Under the pieces are notes generated by a model. The model searched no databases. It was given only the letters and a program-made list of their open reading frames with translations, and had not been told where the DNA came from. From CAIWHR01 sp963726775 (GTDB lineage: Bacteria > Pseudomonadota > Gammaproteobacteria > Burkholderiales > Casimicrobiaceae), in NCBI GenBank assembly GCA_963726775.1, contig CAVSDL010000012.1, positions 149,040-213,039 on the forward strand: a DNA stretch of 64,000 bases. The letters are read 5' to 3'. The position numbers were made by a program, and so were the translations under genes. This document shows positions 18,495 through 27,762 of the stretch, piece by piece; the first letter of the stretch is position 1; each line of letters starts with the position of its first letter.

Positions 18495-18524
18495 TTGGCA
18501 TACCGAATCCGCACGTGCTACAGT
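18495..18524 (+). promoter_or_regulatory. Candidate sigma-70 promoter of the DUF1631 gene
   Basis: TTGGCA (18495-18500), an 18-base spacer and TACAGT (18519-18524) form a good match in a locally AT-richer stretch between hrpA and the next gene. Transcription would start near 18531, about 110 bases before the chosen ATG. Confidence 0.45.
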
Positions 18525-18640
18525 AACTTAGCGGTTTTTTGTCCATATTTTTCGAGGTCGCGCCGGGTCAAGCGCCGGCATCAGGGGAACGCGCGGGGCC
18601 TCCCGTGCGCGTTGGAGTTCATGATGGCGACGACAGCAGG

Positions 18641-21079
18641 ATGAACAAGACAACGACCGAAACGACGGCCCGCCCGCCCTTGTCGCGCGAAATGTCGAAG
18701 ATCCTGGCCGATTGCCGGGATCTGGCGATTCATCGTCTGTTGCTTTCGTTTACGGCGATGCTCGATCACATCTCCGACATGCTGATGGACCGGGCCAGCA
18801 GGACCGACGTGCGCGAGGAGCAGCAGACATTCCTCGACGCGCGCGCCGCGCTCAGCGTCGACCGCCCTTCGCTGATGGCCGAGTTCGAACGGCGGCTGCG
18901 GACCGTGGTCAATGACCGGATCGCGGGCAAGGAGGAAGCCAAGGCCGATTTCTCCAAGGTCGATTTCAACAAATTGGCGCTCGTCGATACGAATTCGATG
19001 GACGAGTCGGTCATCACCGGCAACATCACGCGCGGCGTCGAGAACGTCTGCCACGACGAGCTGCAGATGCTCACGCGCGGCATCGGCCACATGCTTGGAC
19101 GGCCCGACCTCGACAACACGACCAATCCGCTCGCGCCCGCGGCGATCGTCGATGCATTTGCCGAGGCCCTCAAATCCGTCCTGGCGGGGGAGCGGATCAA
19201 GTTCGCGATTCTCAAGGAGCTGAACCAGTCCTCGCTCGAGGACATCAACGTCATCTACGCCGATATCAACAAGCATTTGCAGAACCTCAAGGTCGTTCCC
19301 GCGGGCCTTCGCGTTCGGAGCGCCGGTCGCCGCGATGCCAATCCGATGGAACGCGCGCGGGCCGCGGCCGCCGCGCGGGCGGAAGCGGTCGCCAGTGCGG
19401 CAGCCCGGCGCGCCGAAGCTCCGGCCGCCGCCGCCGAGGTCGACGTCATGACGCTGTTCCGCCGGATGCTGGGCGGACAAACGCCGCCCCCGCGCTTTGC
19501 CCCTGGTACGGCCCCGATGGGTGGGCCCCTGGGCGGCGTATCCACGGGCGGCGGATCCATGGGCGGCATGGCCGATCAGGGACAGGGCGATTTCCCGCAG
19601 ATCGATGTCGGCAGGGCACTGCGCTACATCCCGCGGGGGCCGCTCGCCCCGCTGCCGTCGGGGTACATCCCGGGCATGCCCATCATCGCGACGCCCGCGC
19701 TGGGCGAGGGCCTCGCGCGGCTGCAGGCCGGCGAAACCGATTTCGACCTCGGCGACGGCACGCTGGTCGATTTCGCGGGCATCCCGGAAGGCCGTCACAA
19801 CGTATTGCGCGACCTCCAGGATTCGTCGCTGGGCAAGAAAGCGAACCAGCTCGAGGCGATGACGATCGAGCTGGTCGCGATGCTGTTCGATTTCATCTTC
19901 GAGACCAAGGACCTGCCGGACGGCATCAAGGCGCTGCTCGCGCGGCTGCAGATTCCCGTGCTGAAGGCGGCGATGCTCGATGGCGCGTTCTTCGCCAAGA
20001 AGTCGCATCCATCGCGCCTGCTGGTCAATGCGCTCGCGGAAGCGGGCCTCGGCTGGTCCCCGGTGATGGGGCAGGATGACCCGCTCTACGGCAAGATCGG
20101 CGGCATCGTCCACAAGATTCTCGATGGCTTCAGCGACAACCTCGTCATCTTCGACGAAGCGCGCGCCGAGCTCGCACAGTTTCTCGCCGAGGAGGAGAGC
20201 GCCGCCGAGGCCAACATCCAGTCCACGGCCGAGGAGATCAATCAGAACGACCGCCAGCAGCTCGCGGCCGCGGTGGCCAAGACGGAAATCGAGCGGCGCA
20301 TCGAAGCGTATCCGATCCCGAACTTCCTCGCCGTGTTCCTGCGTCTGCGCTGGCAGAGCGCGCTCGAAAGCGTCTACCTCAGGCAGGGGGAGGAAAGCGA
20401 GTCCTGGGGCCAGGCGGTCGCCACGCTCGAGGACCTCGTCTGGAGCGTGCAGCCGAAAAAGACCAACGAGGACCGCAAGCATCTGGTGGCGCTGTTGCCG
20501 TCGCTGCTGAAGCGGCTGTCGGCGGGGATGCAGGGCGTGCCGTGGCCACCCGAGGACCGCGAGCGTTTCATGTCCAACCTGGTCGAGGCGCATGCGGCCG
20601 CCGTGAAGCCGGCGCTCGCCTCGGCGCCGCTTCCTACCTCCGCGGTCGCCGAGCAGGCGAAGGCCGAAGCCGAGCAGGCCAAGGCTGCCGGCGACGACGT
20701 CGCGGCCGCGAAGGCCGAAGAACTCGCGGTGGCCATGTCCGCTGCCGAACCGGCGCCGGTCGAGGAAATTCCCGAGGTCATCGACGACCAGTACTTCGAG
20801 ATCGCGCAGAGCCTCGAGCGCGGCACGTGGATCGAGTTCGAATCGGAAGACGGCCAGCTGGCGTTCGCGAAGCTGGCGTGGATCAGTCCGCTGCGCGGCA
20901 CGTACCTGTTCACGAACCGGCAGGGGCAAAAGGCGCTGTCGATGACCGCCGAGGAACTCGCCGTGCGCTTCCGCAACGACCAGGCGCGGCTGGTCGAGGC
21001 CGAACCGCTGATCGACCGCGCGTTCGGCAACATGATGGCGCAGATCAGCGACAAGTTTCCCGAGCCGTCGGAACTCTGA
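18641..21079 (+). CDS. DUF1631 family protein
   Basis: This 812-residue protein is typical of the betaproteobacterial DUF1631 family, sometimes labelled thymidine phosphorylase without support. It begins LSREMSKILADCRDLAIHRLL, has a low-complexity Ala/Arg and Gly/Met/Pro stretch around residues 240-350, a helical middle, an Ala/Glu-rich linker, and a C-terminal PilZ-like beta segment (LERGTWIEFESEDGQLAFAK, LAWISPLRGTYLFTNRQG). The last block resembles PilZ-type domains but lacks a clear RxxxR motif, so c-di-GMP binding is only a possibility. The open frame reaches 18539, but the ATG at 18641 with AGCAGG upstream fits the family start. No membrane helix or signal was seen. Confidence 0.85.
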   Translation: MNKTTTETTARPPLSREMSKILADCRDLAIHRLLLSFTAMLDHISDMLMDRASRTDVREEQQTFLDARAALSVDRPSLMAEFERRLRTVVNDRIAGKEEAKADFSKVDFNKLALVDTNSMDESVITGNITRGVENVCHDELQMLTRGIGHMLGRPDLDNTTNPLAPAAIVDAFAEALKSVLAGERIKFAILKELNQSSLEDINVIYADINKHLQNLKVVPAGLRVRSAGRRDANPMERARAAAAARAEAVASAAARRAEAPAAAAEVDVMTLFRRMLGGQTPPPRFAPGTAPMGGPLGGVSTGGGSMGGMADQGQGDFPQIDVGRALRYIPRGPLAPLPSGYIPGMPIIATPALGEGLARLQAGETDFDLGDGTLVDFAGIPEGRHNVLRDLQDSSLGKKANQLEAMTIELVAMLFDFIFETKDLPDGIKALLARLQIPVLKAAMLDGAFFAKKSHPSRLLVNALAEAGLGWSPVMGQDDPLYGKIGGIVHKILDGFSDNLVIFDEARAELAQFLAEEESAAEANIQSTAEEINQNDRQQLAAAVAKTEIERRIEAYPIPNFLAVFLRLRWQSALESVYLRQGEESESWGQAVATLEDLVWSVQPKKTNEDRKHLVALLPSLLKRLSAGMQGVPWPPEDRERFMSNLVEAHAAAVKPALASAPLPTSAVAEQAKAEAEQAKAAGDDVAAAKAEELAVAMSAAEPAPVEEIPEVIDDQYFEIAQSLERGTWIEFESEDGQLAFAKLAWISPLRGTYLFTNRQGQKALSMTAEELAVRFRNDQARLVEAEPLIDRAFGNMMAQISDKFPEPSEL

Positions 21080-21162
21080 AGCGGTGCGGGCGCGTGGCGC
21101 GGGACCGGCCCGCCCTCCGCGCCGGGTTTCTTCCCTGCCTGCCGGCAAACGACGGAGCGATC

Positions 21163-21945
21163 GTGGACTGCCCCCCAATCGGCGCGCTGATCATCGGCGA
21201 CGAAATTCTGTCGGGCAAGCGGGCTGACCGGCATCTTGCGCACGTCATTGCCACGTTGGGCGAACGCGGCCTGACGCTCGGATGGGCCCGCTATGAAGGC
21301 GATGACCGCGCGCGGTTGACGGACGTGCTCCGCGAGTCGTTCACGCGCGGCGACACCGTGCTGGCCTTCGGCGGCGTCGGCGCGACGCCCGACGATCATA
21401 CGCGGCAGGCGGCGGCTGGCGCGCTCGGCGTGCCCTTGATCCGGCATGCCGAGGCCGTGGCCGAGATCGAAGCGCGCTTCGGCGCCGAGGCTTACCCGCA
21501 TCGCGTGTTGATGGCGGAGTTCCCGGCCGGCTGCGCGATCATTCCGAATCCGGTGAATCGCGTTGCATCCTTTTCGATCCGCGGCCACTACTTCTTCCCG
21601 GGATTCCCGCAGATGGCGTGGCCGATGCTCGATTGGGTGCTCGCAGCGCATGCGCCGTTGTTCGCCGCGCGGCCCGTGGCGGAGCGCGCCATCGTCGTGT
21701 ACGGCGCCGGAGAAAGCCAGCTGCTGCCGGTGATGGACGACAACGTCGCGCGCTTTCCGGCCCTGAAGCTGTTCAGCCTGCCGTCGTTCCTTCCTGACGG
21801 CGGACGGCGGATCGAGCTCGGCGTGCGCGGCGACCCGTCGTTGCTCGACGCGGCGCTTGCGCACCTCGTCATGGGCGTCGAGGCCGGCGGGTTTCGCTGG
21901 GAGCCCCATGCCGTACCGGTGCCGGACGCAGGCGGCGCCTCGTGA
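21163..21945 (+). CDS. Molybdopterin-binding (MoCF/CinA-N-like) domain protein
   Basis: A protein of about 260 residues. The MoCF biosynthesis fold is shown by IGDEILSGKRAD near the N-terminus and by GGVGATPDDHTRQA, which corresponds to the GGxGPTxDD loop of MogA/MoeA/CinA (here Ala replaces Pro/Thr). Competence/damage-type proteins use this domain for nucleotide hydrolysis, and others bind molybdopterin; the activity of this stand-alone form is not established. The start is taken as GTG 21163, with GGAG six bases upstream; no nearer ATG exists. Its stop overlaps the GTG of the MaoC gene (GTGA), indicating translational coupling. Confidence 0.8.
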   Translation: MDCPPIGALIIGDEILSGKRADRHLAHVIATLGERGLTLGWARYEGDDRARLTDVLRESFTRGDTVLAFGGVGATPDDHTRQAAAGALGVPLIRHAEAVAEIEARFGAEAYPHRVLMAEFPAGCAIIPNPVNRVASFSIRGHYFFPGFPQMAWPMLDWVLAAHAPLFAARPVAERAIVVYGAGESQLLPVMDDNVARFPALKLFSLPSFLPDGGRRIELGVRGDPSLLDAALAHLVMGVEAGGFRWEPHAVPVPDAGGAS

Positions 21946-22520
21946 AGCGCGCGGCCCCTGTCCCGGTGCGCGGCGAATTGACGGAGAAGAGCGCCGTGCG
22001 GCAAAGTCCGGGTCAGGGCGAACGCGGACGCTGGTACGACGACGTGGAAATCGGCGAAGTCTTCGGCCGCTCGGTAACGATCACCGATGCGCACCTCGTG
22101 CTTGGTGCGGGCCTCATCGGAGACTTCAACCCCCATCACGTCGACGACGCCTACGCGAAGAAATCGCGGTTCGGCACGCGGATCCTGCATGGCGTGATCA
22201 CCAGTGCGCTGATGGGGGCGCCGGTGGGCATGTATTTCCACGGCACCGCGATCGCCTACCTCGAGCACGCCGCTCGTTTCAAGGCGCCGGTGCGCGTCGG
22301 CGACACGCTGTCCACGACGTGGACCGTCGTGGACAAAGAGGCCAAGCCGCAACACGGCGGCGGTGTGGTGGTGCTCACCGGCGTGTGCCGCAACCAGAGC
22401 GGCATCGTGGTCGCCGACGCGAGCGGCAAGATGCTCGTCCACGGTCGCAGCCAGCCGGAGGAGTCGGGAAGCTCGGGACGATCTCGCGCGGGAACGCGAC
22501 CGCGCCGATCCGCACGCTAG
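21942..22520 (+). CDS. MaoC-like (R)-enoyl-CoA hydratase family protein
   Basis: This 192-residue hot-dog-fold protein carries the hydratase-2 motif: D/N-x-N-P-x-H appears as IGDFNPHHVDDAYA, with the catalytic Asp/His pair. FGTRILHGVITSALMGA and AYLEHAARFKAPVRVGD follow, as in MaoC/PhaJ proteins. Such enzymes hydrate trans-2-enoyl-CoA in beta-oxidation, PHA supply or dicarboxylate pathways. The start GTG at 21942 overlaps the upstream stop; a second GTG at 21997 would remove a poorly conserved N-terminal tail and is a fair alternative. The C-terminus is basic and likely disordered. It converges on pyrD. A second, shorter MaoC gene lies at 47193. Confidence 0.85.
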   Translation: MKRAAPVPVRGELTEKSAVRQSPGQGERGRWYDDVEIGEVFGRSVTITDAHLVLGAGLIGDFNPHHVDDAYAKKSRFGTRILHGVITSALMGAPVGMYFHGTAIAYLEHAARFKAPVRVGDTLSTTWTVVDKEAKPQHGGGVVVLTGVCRNQSGIVVADASGKMLVHGRSQPEESGSSGRSRAGTRPRRSAR

Positions 22521-22580
22521 CCCGTGAATCGATGGCGTCCCGCGGTGCCTGACGCTTGACGCCGGCGGTTTGGCCCGCGC

Positions 22581-23597
22581 TCAGCTGCGCGCCAGCGTCC
22601 TCGCGCATTCCACGACAAGGTCGGGGCCGCGATAGATCAACCCCGTGTAGATCTGCACCAGCGTGGCCCCGGCGTCGATCTTTTCCTTCGCGTCATCGCC
22701 GGAAAGTATCCCGCCCACGCCGATGATCGGCAGTGCGCCATCGAGCGCCCTCGCGAGCGTCCGGATCACGGTGGTCGCCTGCGCGCGCAGCGGGCGTCCC
22801 GACAGGCCGCCAGCTTCGTTGCCGTTCCTTTGACCCTGGACGGCGTCGCGCGCTACCGTCGTGTTGGTGGCGATGACCGCATCGGCCCGGTGCCTGACCA
22901 GCCGTTTCGCGATGGCTTCAATCGCGGCAGGTGCCAGGTCGGGCGCGATCTTGATCGCCATCGGCGTGTACTTGCCGTGCTGGTCGGCAAGCGCCGCCTG
23001 CTCGGCTTTCAGGGAGGCGAGCAAGGCGTCGAGAGCGTCTTCCGCCTGCAGATCGCGAAGTCCCCTCGTATTCGGCGACGAGATGTTGACGGCGACATAC
23101 GACGCCCGAGCGTACACCGCGCGCAGGCAGGCAACGTAATCGTCGATGGCGCGGGCATTCGGCGTGTCGAAGTTCTTGCCGATGTTGAGACCGAGGATCC
23201 CGCGCCACGACGCGCGCGCAACATTGGCGAGGAAGCGCTCCACGCCGTCGTTGTTGAATCCCAGCCGATTGATCAGCGCCTCGGCCTCGGGAAGCCGGAA
23301 GATGCGCGGTTTCGGGTTGCCCGGCTGCGGTCGCGGCGTCACGGTTCCGCACTCGATGAAACCGAAGCCGAGCGTCGCGAGGCCGTCGATATGCGCGGCG
23401 TTCTTGTCGAGGCCTGCGGCGAGCCCGATCCGGTTCGGGAACGGGAGCCCCATCGCGGTGACCGGCGACGGCGGCAGGCGCGGCGCAAGCGCCTGTGCGA
23501 GGCCGAGCCTTGCGGCAGCGTCGAGGCTCGCGAAAGCCATCTCGTGCGCCGTTTCCGGGTCGAGCGCGAACAGCAGCGGGCGGAAGAACGGATACAT
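22581..23597 (-). CDS. pyrD: Dihydroorotate dehydrogenase (quinone), class 2
   Basis: This 338-residue enzyme begins MYPFFRPLLFALDPETAHE, the membrane-associating helical extension of class 2 enzymes. It then has NRIGLAAGLDKNA, the catalytic-serine block NISSPNTRG (residues 171-179), and GVGGILSGDDAKEKI with YTGLIYRGP at the FMN phosphate site. It oxidises dihydroorotate to orotate in UMP synthesis, passing electrons to quinone. An ATG one codon upstream (23600) is equally usable; the family start matches 23597. The frame stays open far upstream, but that is the antisense of mltB. It is divergent from mltB and convergent with the MaoC gene. Confidence 0.95.
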   Translation of the reverse strand: MYPFFRPLLFALDPETAHEMAFASLDAAARLGLAQALAPRLPPSPVTAMGLPFPNRIGLAAGLDKNAAHIDGLATLGFGFIECGTVTPRPQPGNPKPRIFRLPEAEALINRLGFNNDGVERFLANVARASWRGILGLNIGKNFDTPNARAIDDYVACLRAVYARASYVAVNISSPNTRGLRDLQAEDALDALLASLKAEQAALADQHGKYTPMAIKIAPDLAPAAIEAIAKRLVRHRADAVIATNTTVARDAVQGQRNGNEAGGLSGRPLRAQATTVIRTLARALDGALPIIGVGGILSGDDAKEKIDAGATLVQIYTGLIYRGPDLVVECARTLARS

Positions 23598-23735
23598 CAT
23601 CGCGGAAGCATCGGCGGCAATGCGGATCGGGCGGCGAATCCGCCGTCGATGGCGCACGGCGATCGCGGGTGAGAGCGCGGCACGATGATAACATTCGCGC
23701 ACTCCGGTTCCAGAACATCGTCGATCGCGCGCCCC

Positions 23736-24764
23736 ATGCTTCGCTCGCTTTGCGTTCTCCTGCTGACGCTCGCCGTAGCGCCTTCGTTCGCCGCCCCTGC
23801 GCCCGGGAGCCCGGCGCCGGGCGGCTACGCGGCGCGCGGTGACGTGCGCGCATTCATCGATGAGATGGCGATCGACTACGGCTATGACCGCGCCGCGCTG
23901 CAACGCGCGTTTGCCGCGGCGCGCTACCAGCCGAAAGTCGTCGAGGCCATGCAGCGGCCGTTGCTGGACCCGCCGAAATGGCACGACTACGCTCCGCAAT
24001 TCCTGTCGCAGGAGCGCATCGACGGCGGCGTCGGGTACTGGAATGCGAATGCCGGCGATCTCGCGCGCGCGGAGGAGCGTTACAGCGTTCCCGCCGAGGT
24101 GATCGTCGCCATTCTCGGCGTCGAAACGAATTACGGCCGCATCACCGGGAAGCATCGCGCGCTGGATGCACTCGCGACGCTGGCGTTCGATTACCCGCGT
24201 CGCGCGGCATTCTTCCGTGGCGAGCTGAAGCAATTCCTGCTGCTTGCGCGCGAACAGGGCGTCCCGCTGCCGGCGCCGAAGGGGTCGTACGCGGGCGCGC
24301 TCGGCGTGCCGCAGTTCATGCCGGGAAGCTATCGAGATTTCGCCGTCGATTTCGACGGCAATGGCCGCATCGACCTCTGGACGAGTCCTGCCGACATCGT
24401 GGGCAGCGTCGCCAACTATCTGGCGCGCCACGACTGGCAGGGCGGGCAGCCGGCATTGCTGCCGGCGACGATCGCGCCCGAAAATCGGGACGCGGTGCTG
24501 CGATATCTCGACGGCGGCATCAGCGAGCGCCGCGCGCTGGCCGCCTGGGCGGCCGATGGCGTCACCGTGTCCGTGCCGCCGGGGGAGCTTGCGTCCGACC
24601 CGGTCGGGCTGTTGCTGCTCGAGGAAAAAGCGCCCGGCGGCGAGGAGGACGCGAGCTATTGGATCGCGTGCCGGAATTTCTACGTGATCACGCGCTACAA
24701 CAAGAGCCGTCTCTATGCGGCGGCCGTATGGCAACTGGCGAAGGCAATCAAGGCCGCGCGATGA
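23736..24764 (+). CDS. mltB: Membrane-bound lytic murein transglycosylase B
   Basis: A 342-residue precursor with a signal peptide (MLRSLCVLLLTLAVAPSFAA). The mature part has RFLSQERIDGG-like sequence (FLSQERIDGGVGYW), the catalytic glutamate E130 in ILGVETNYGRITG, then GVPQFMPGSYRDFAVDFDG and the C-terminal RYNKSRLYAAAVWQLA. It cleaves the MurNAc-GlcNAc bond of peptidoglycan, forming 1,6-anhydro ends, in the periplasm. No lipobox cysteine is placed after the signal, so it looks soluble or secreted rather than a lipoprotein. The open frame starts at 23685, but the ATG at 23736 places the signal peptide at the N-terminus. It is followed after 76 bases by ppc. Confidence 0.92.
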   Translation: MLRSLCVLLLTLAVAPSFAAPAPGSPAPGGYAARGDVRAFIDEMAIDYGYDRAALQRAFAAARYQPKVVEAMQRPLLDPPKWHDYAPQFLSQERIDGGVGYWNANAGDLARAEERYSVPAEVIVAILGVETNYGRITGKHRALDALATLAFDYPRRAAFFRGELKQFLLLAREQGVPLPAPKGSYAGALGVPQFMPGSYRDFAVDFDGNGRIDLWTSPADIVGSVANYLARHDWQGGQPALLPATIAPENRDAVLRYLDGGISERRALAAWAADGVTVSVPPGELASDPVGLLLLEEKAPGGEEDASYWIACRNFYVITRYNKSRLYAAAVWQLAKAIKAAR

Positions 24765-24840
24765 CAGGGCGACCACCCGGTGCAATGCAAGCGACGGCGG
24801 TGACCCGCAGTGTCTCGTACCGATCTGTCGGACCTTGCCC

Positions 24841-27621
24841 ATGACCGACGTCCCCGATCGCCAGTCCGACAAGGACCTGCCGTTGCGCGAGGATACGCGG
24901 CTGCTTGGCCGGCTGCTGGGCGATGTGCTCCGCGCGCAGGCGGGGGACGCGGGATTCGCGAGAATCGAGGCGATCCGGCAGACGGCGATCCGATTCCGCC
25001 GCGCGGGGCCCGACGACGCGCCGGCGGTGCGAAAGGAACTGGTCGCGCTGCAGACGGGTTTGCCGATCGGCGAGACGCTCGACGTCGTCCGCGCGTTCAG
25101 CTATTTCTCGCACCTCGCGAACCTCGCCGAGGACGTCCACCAGAATCGGCGCCGCCGCGCGCACGCCTTGGCCGGATCGCCGCCGCAGCGTGGCAGTCTC
25201 GCCGATGCGTTCGAGCGCATCGCGGCGCAGGGCAACGGCACGCGCGCGATCGCGGAGTGGTTCGACGCGGCGCTGGTGAGCCCGGTGCTGACCGCGCATC
25301 CGACCGAGGTCCAGCGCAAGAGCATCCTCGATTGCGAGCGCGAGATCGTGCGTCTGCTGCAATGGCGTGATCGCGTACTGCTCACGCCCGAGGAAACGGT
25401 CGAGTTCGAAACGGGACTCTACCGGCAGGTGCTCGCATTGTGGCAGACCGCGATGATTCGCCTGACGAAGCTCAAGGTGACGGACGAGATCGACAACGGC
25501 CTCTCGTATTACCGATACACGTTTCTTGCCGAAGTGCCGAAACTCTACCTTTCGCTCGAGGCGCGGTTGCAAACCCGGTTCGACGCCATCCCGTGCCGGG
25601 TGCTGCCTCCCTTCCTGAAGCTGGGCTCGTGGATCGGCGGCGATCGTGACGGCAATCCGTTCGTCGTCGCCGAGACCCTGACCTACGCGATCACCGCGCA
25701 GTCCGCGGTGGCGTTCGCGCATTATCTGGAGCAAATCCACCTGCTGGGTGGCGAGCTTTCCCTGTCGACGCGGCTCGTGCGACCCACGGCGGAGTTGTCG
25801 GCGCTGGCGGCCACTGCGCACGACGCGAATCCCCATCGTGCGGACGAACCGTATCGGCAGGCGCTGATCGGCATCTATGCGCGGGTGGCTGCGACTGCCG
25901 CGTCGCTCGCCGGTTACGCGCCGCCGCGTGCGCCGCATGCCGATCTGCCACCCTATGCGACGCCGGGCGAATTGCTGGCCGATCTCCGGGTGATCGACGC
26001 GTCGTTGGCATCGCACGGCGCTACTCCGCTCGCGGCGGGCCGCCTCGCGCCGTTGATCCGCGCCGTCGGCGTCTTCGGCTTCCATCTCGCCGTGCTCGAC
26101 CTGCGCCAGAATTCCGACGTGCACGAGGCGGTCGTCGGCGAGCTGTTGGCGCGCGCCGGGGTCGTCGCCGACTACCGGTCGTTGTCCGAGGCTGAGCGAG
26201 TCGCCTTGCTCACCGGCGAACTGGTGAGTCCCCGCCTCCTCGATTCGCCGCACCTCCCTTGCTCCGATCGCACCGCCTCGGAGCTGGCGATCCTCAAGCA
26301 GGCTGCCGCCATTCACCGCCGCTTCGGCGCCGCCGCGCTTTCGAATTGCGTGATCTCGAAATGCCAGTCGGTGTCCGACCTGCTCGAGGTCGCGATCCTG
26401 CTGAAGGAAGTCGGATTGCTGCGGGGTAGCGCTCTCGCCGTCAACATCGTTCCGCTGTTCGAAACCATCGAGGACCTCGAGCGGAGCGCGGCGATCATGC
26501 GCGGCGCGTTCGCCTTGCCCTGCTATCGGGCCTGGCTCGAGGGCCGCGGCGGCTGGCAGGAGGTGATGCTCGGCTACTCCGACAGCAACAAGGATGGCGG
26601 CTACCTCACCGCGAACTGGGCACTCTATCGCGCGGAGCTCGCCCTGGTCGACGCGTTCCGCGCCCATGGCGTCAAGCTGCGGCTTTTTCACGGCCGCGGC
26701 GGAACCGTGGGCCGCGGCGGGGGGCCGAGCTTCGAGGCGATCCTCGCGCAGCCGACGGGCAGCGTCGCCGGCGGGCTGCGCGTCACCGAGCAGGGCGAGA
26801 TCATCGCGAGCAAGTACTCGGATCCCGATCTCGGCCGGCGCAATCTGGAAACGCTGGTCGCGGCGACGCTCGAGGCGAGTCTGCTCGACACCGAGCGGCT
26901 CGAAGACCGGGCGGCGCAATTCTACGGCGCGATGGATGCGCTTTCGGCGTGCGCATACGCTGCCTACCGCGGACTCGTCTACGAGACGCCGGAGTTCCTG
27001 CCGTATTTCCGCGCCGCGACGCCGATCGCGGAAATCGCCGGTCTCAACATCGGCAGCCGGCCGGCGTCCCGCACCGCTTCGACGCGAATCGAGGACCTGC
27101 GCGCGATACCCTGGGTCTTCAGCTGGGGCCAGTGCCGGTTGATGCTGCCGGGCTGGTATGGCTTTGGCACGGCCGTCGAGGCGTGGCTCGCGAACCATCG
27201 GAACGGGCCGATCGCAGGCGTGGCGCTGCTCGCCGAAATGCACGAACGCTGGCCGTTTTTCCGGAGCGTGCTCTCGAACATGGCGATGGTGCTGGCGAAG
27301 ACCGACCTGGCGATCGCGTCGCGCTATGCGGAACTCGTTCCCGATTCCGCTCCGCGCGAGGCAATCTTCGGCCGCATTGCGTCCGAGCACGACCGCACGG
27401 TCCGGCAGGTCCTCGCCATCACGGGGCATGCGAGCCTGCTCGAGGACAACCCGACGCTGGCGCGGAGCATCCGCAACCGCTTTCCCTATCTCGATCCGCT
27501 GAATCACCTGCAGGTCGAGCTCTTGCGCCGGTTTCGCGCCGGCCAGACCGACGAGCGGACGCAGCGCGCAATCCACCTTACTATCAATGGCTTGGCTGCA
27601 GGTCTTCGCAACAGCGGGTGA
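24841..27621 (+). CDS. ppc: Phosphoenolpyruvate carboxylase
   Basis: This 926-residue enzyme shows all the classic motifs: VLTAHPTEVQRKSI with catalytic H153, GGDRDGNPF (R269 region), LGYSDSNKDGGY, FHGRGGTVGRGGGP (residues about 616-629) and QGEIIASKYSDPDLG. The C-terminus ends LTINGLAAGLRNSG; most family members end NTG, so Ser replaces Thr here. It fixes bicarbonate onto PEP to give oxaloacetate, refilling the TCA cycle. That oxaloacetate also feeds aspartate, the precursor of the hom/thrC pathway encoded at 51.9-54.7 kb. The start ATG at 24841 lacks a strong Shine-Dalgarno sequence but matches family N-termini. Confidence 0.97.
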   Translation: MTDVPDRQSDKDLPLREDTRLLGRLLGDVLRAQAGDAGFARIEAIRQTAIRFRRAGPDDAPAVRKELVALQTGLPIGETLDVVRAFSYFSHLANLAEDVHQNRRRRAHALAGSPPQRGSLADAFERIAAQGNGTRAIAEWFDAALVSPVLTAHPTEVQRKSILDCEREIVRLLQWRDRVLLTPEETVEFETGLYRQVLALWQTAMIRLTKLKVTDEIDNGLSYYRYTFLAEVPKLYLSLEARLQTRFDAIPCRVLPPFLKLGSWIGGDRDGNPFVVAETLTYAITAQSAVAFAHYLEQIHLLGGELSLSTRLVRPTAELSALAATAHDANPHRADEPYRQALIGIYARVAATAASLAGYAPPRAPHADLPPYATPGELLADLRVIDASLASHGATPLAAGRLAPLIRAVGVFGFHLAVLDLRQNSDVHEAVVGELLARAGVVADYRSLSEAERVALLTGELVSPRLLDSPHLPCSDRTASELAILKQAAAIHRRFGAAALSNCVISKCQSVSDLLEVAILLKEVGLLRGSALAVNIVPLFETIEDLERSAAIMRGAFALPCYRAWLEGRGGWQEVMLGYSDSNKDGGYLTANWALYRAELALVDAFRAHGVKLRLFHGRGGTVGRGGGPSFEAILAQPTGSVAGGLRVTEQGEIIASKYSDPDLGRRNLETLVAATLEASLLDTERLEDRAAQFYGAMDALSACAYAAYRGLVYETPEFLPYFRAATPIAEIAGLNIGSRPASRTASTRIEDLRAIPWVFSWGQCRLMLPGWYGFGTAVEAWLANHRNGPIAGVALLAEMHERWPFFRSVLSNMAMVLAKTDLAIASRYAELVPDSAPREAIFGRIASEHDRTVRQVLAITGHASLLEDNPTLARSIRNRFPYLDPLNHLQVELLRRFRAGQTDERTQRAIHLTINGLAAGLRNSG

Positions 27622-27651
27622 TCCGGACAGGTCGTGCCTGATCGCTATCCT

Positions 27652-27665
27652 TTGATCTGCATCAA
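27652..27665. promoter_or_regulatory. Perfect FNR/ANR-type operator upstream of fbpA
   Basis: TTGATCTGCATCAA matches TTGAT-N4-ATCAA with no mismatch. Its centre is about 104 bases before the fbpA ATG and about 70 bases upstream of the predicted transcription start, a position known for class I activation by CRP/FNR proteins. It also lies 31 bases after the ppc stop. Confidence 0.65.
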
Positions 27666-27670
27666 ATACG

Positions 27671-27696
27671 AATAGTTCCCATTCCCATTCTCATTG
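27671..27696. promoter_or_regulatory. Hexamer array, possible Fur site, upstream of fbpA
   Basis: CCCATTCCCATTCTCATT contains three tandem hexamers ending in CATT. On the minus strand it reads as TGAGAAT followed by GGGAAT repeats. Only one half (TGAGAAT) is close to the Fur heptamer TGANAAT, so the call is weak. Its position overlapping the -35 box and the iron-transport gene behind it make Fur plausible. Confidence 0.35.
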
Positions 27697-27722
27697 ACTT
27701 CCCGATTTCCGGCCCGCAGAAT
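27694..27722 (+). promoter_or_regulatory. Candidate promoter of fbpA
   Basis: TTGACT (27694-27699), a 17-base spacer and CAGAAT (27717-27722) lie directly downstream of the FNR-type box and overlap the edge of the hexamer array. Transcription would start near 27729, about 34 bases before the ATG. Confidence 0.45.
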
Positions 27723-27762
27723 CGGCGTTGTCGAGTACCGATCCCCCGAAGGTAGACCCGCC

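Noticed and set aside
24748..27576. Minus-strand open frame (942 codons) antisense to ppc
   Set aside because: It has no family motifs and is explained by the codon bias of ppc.
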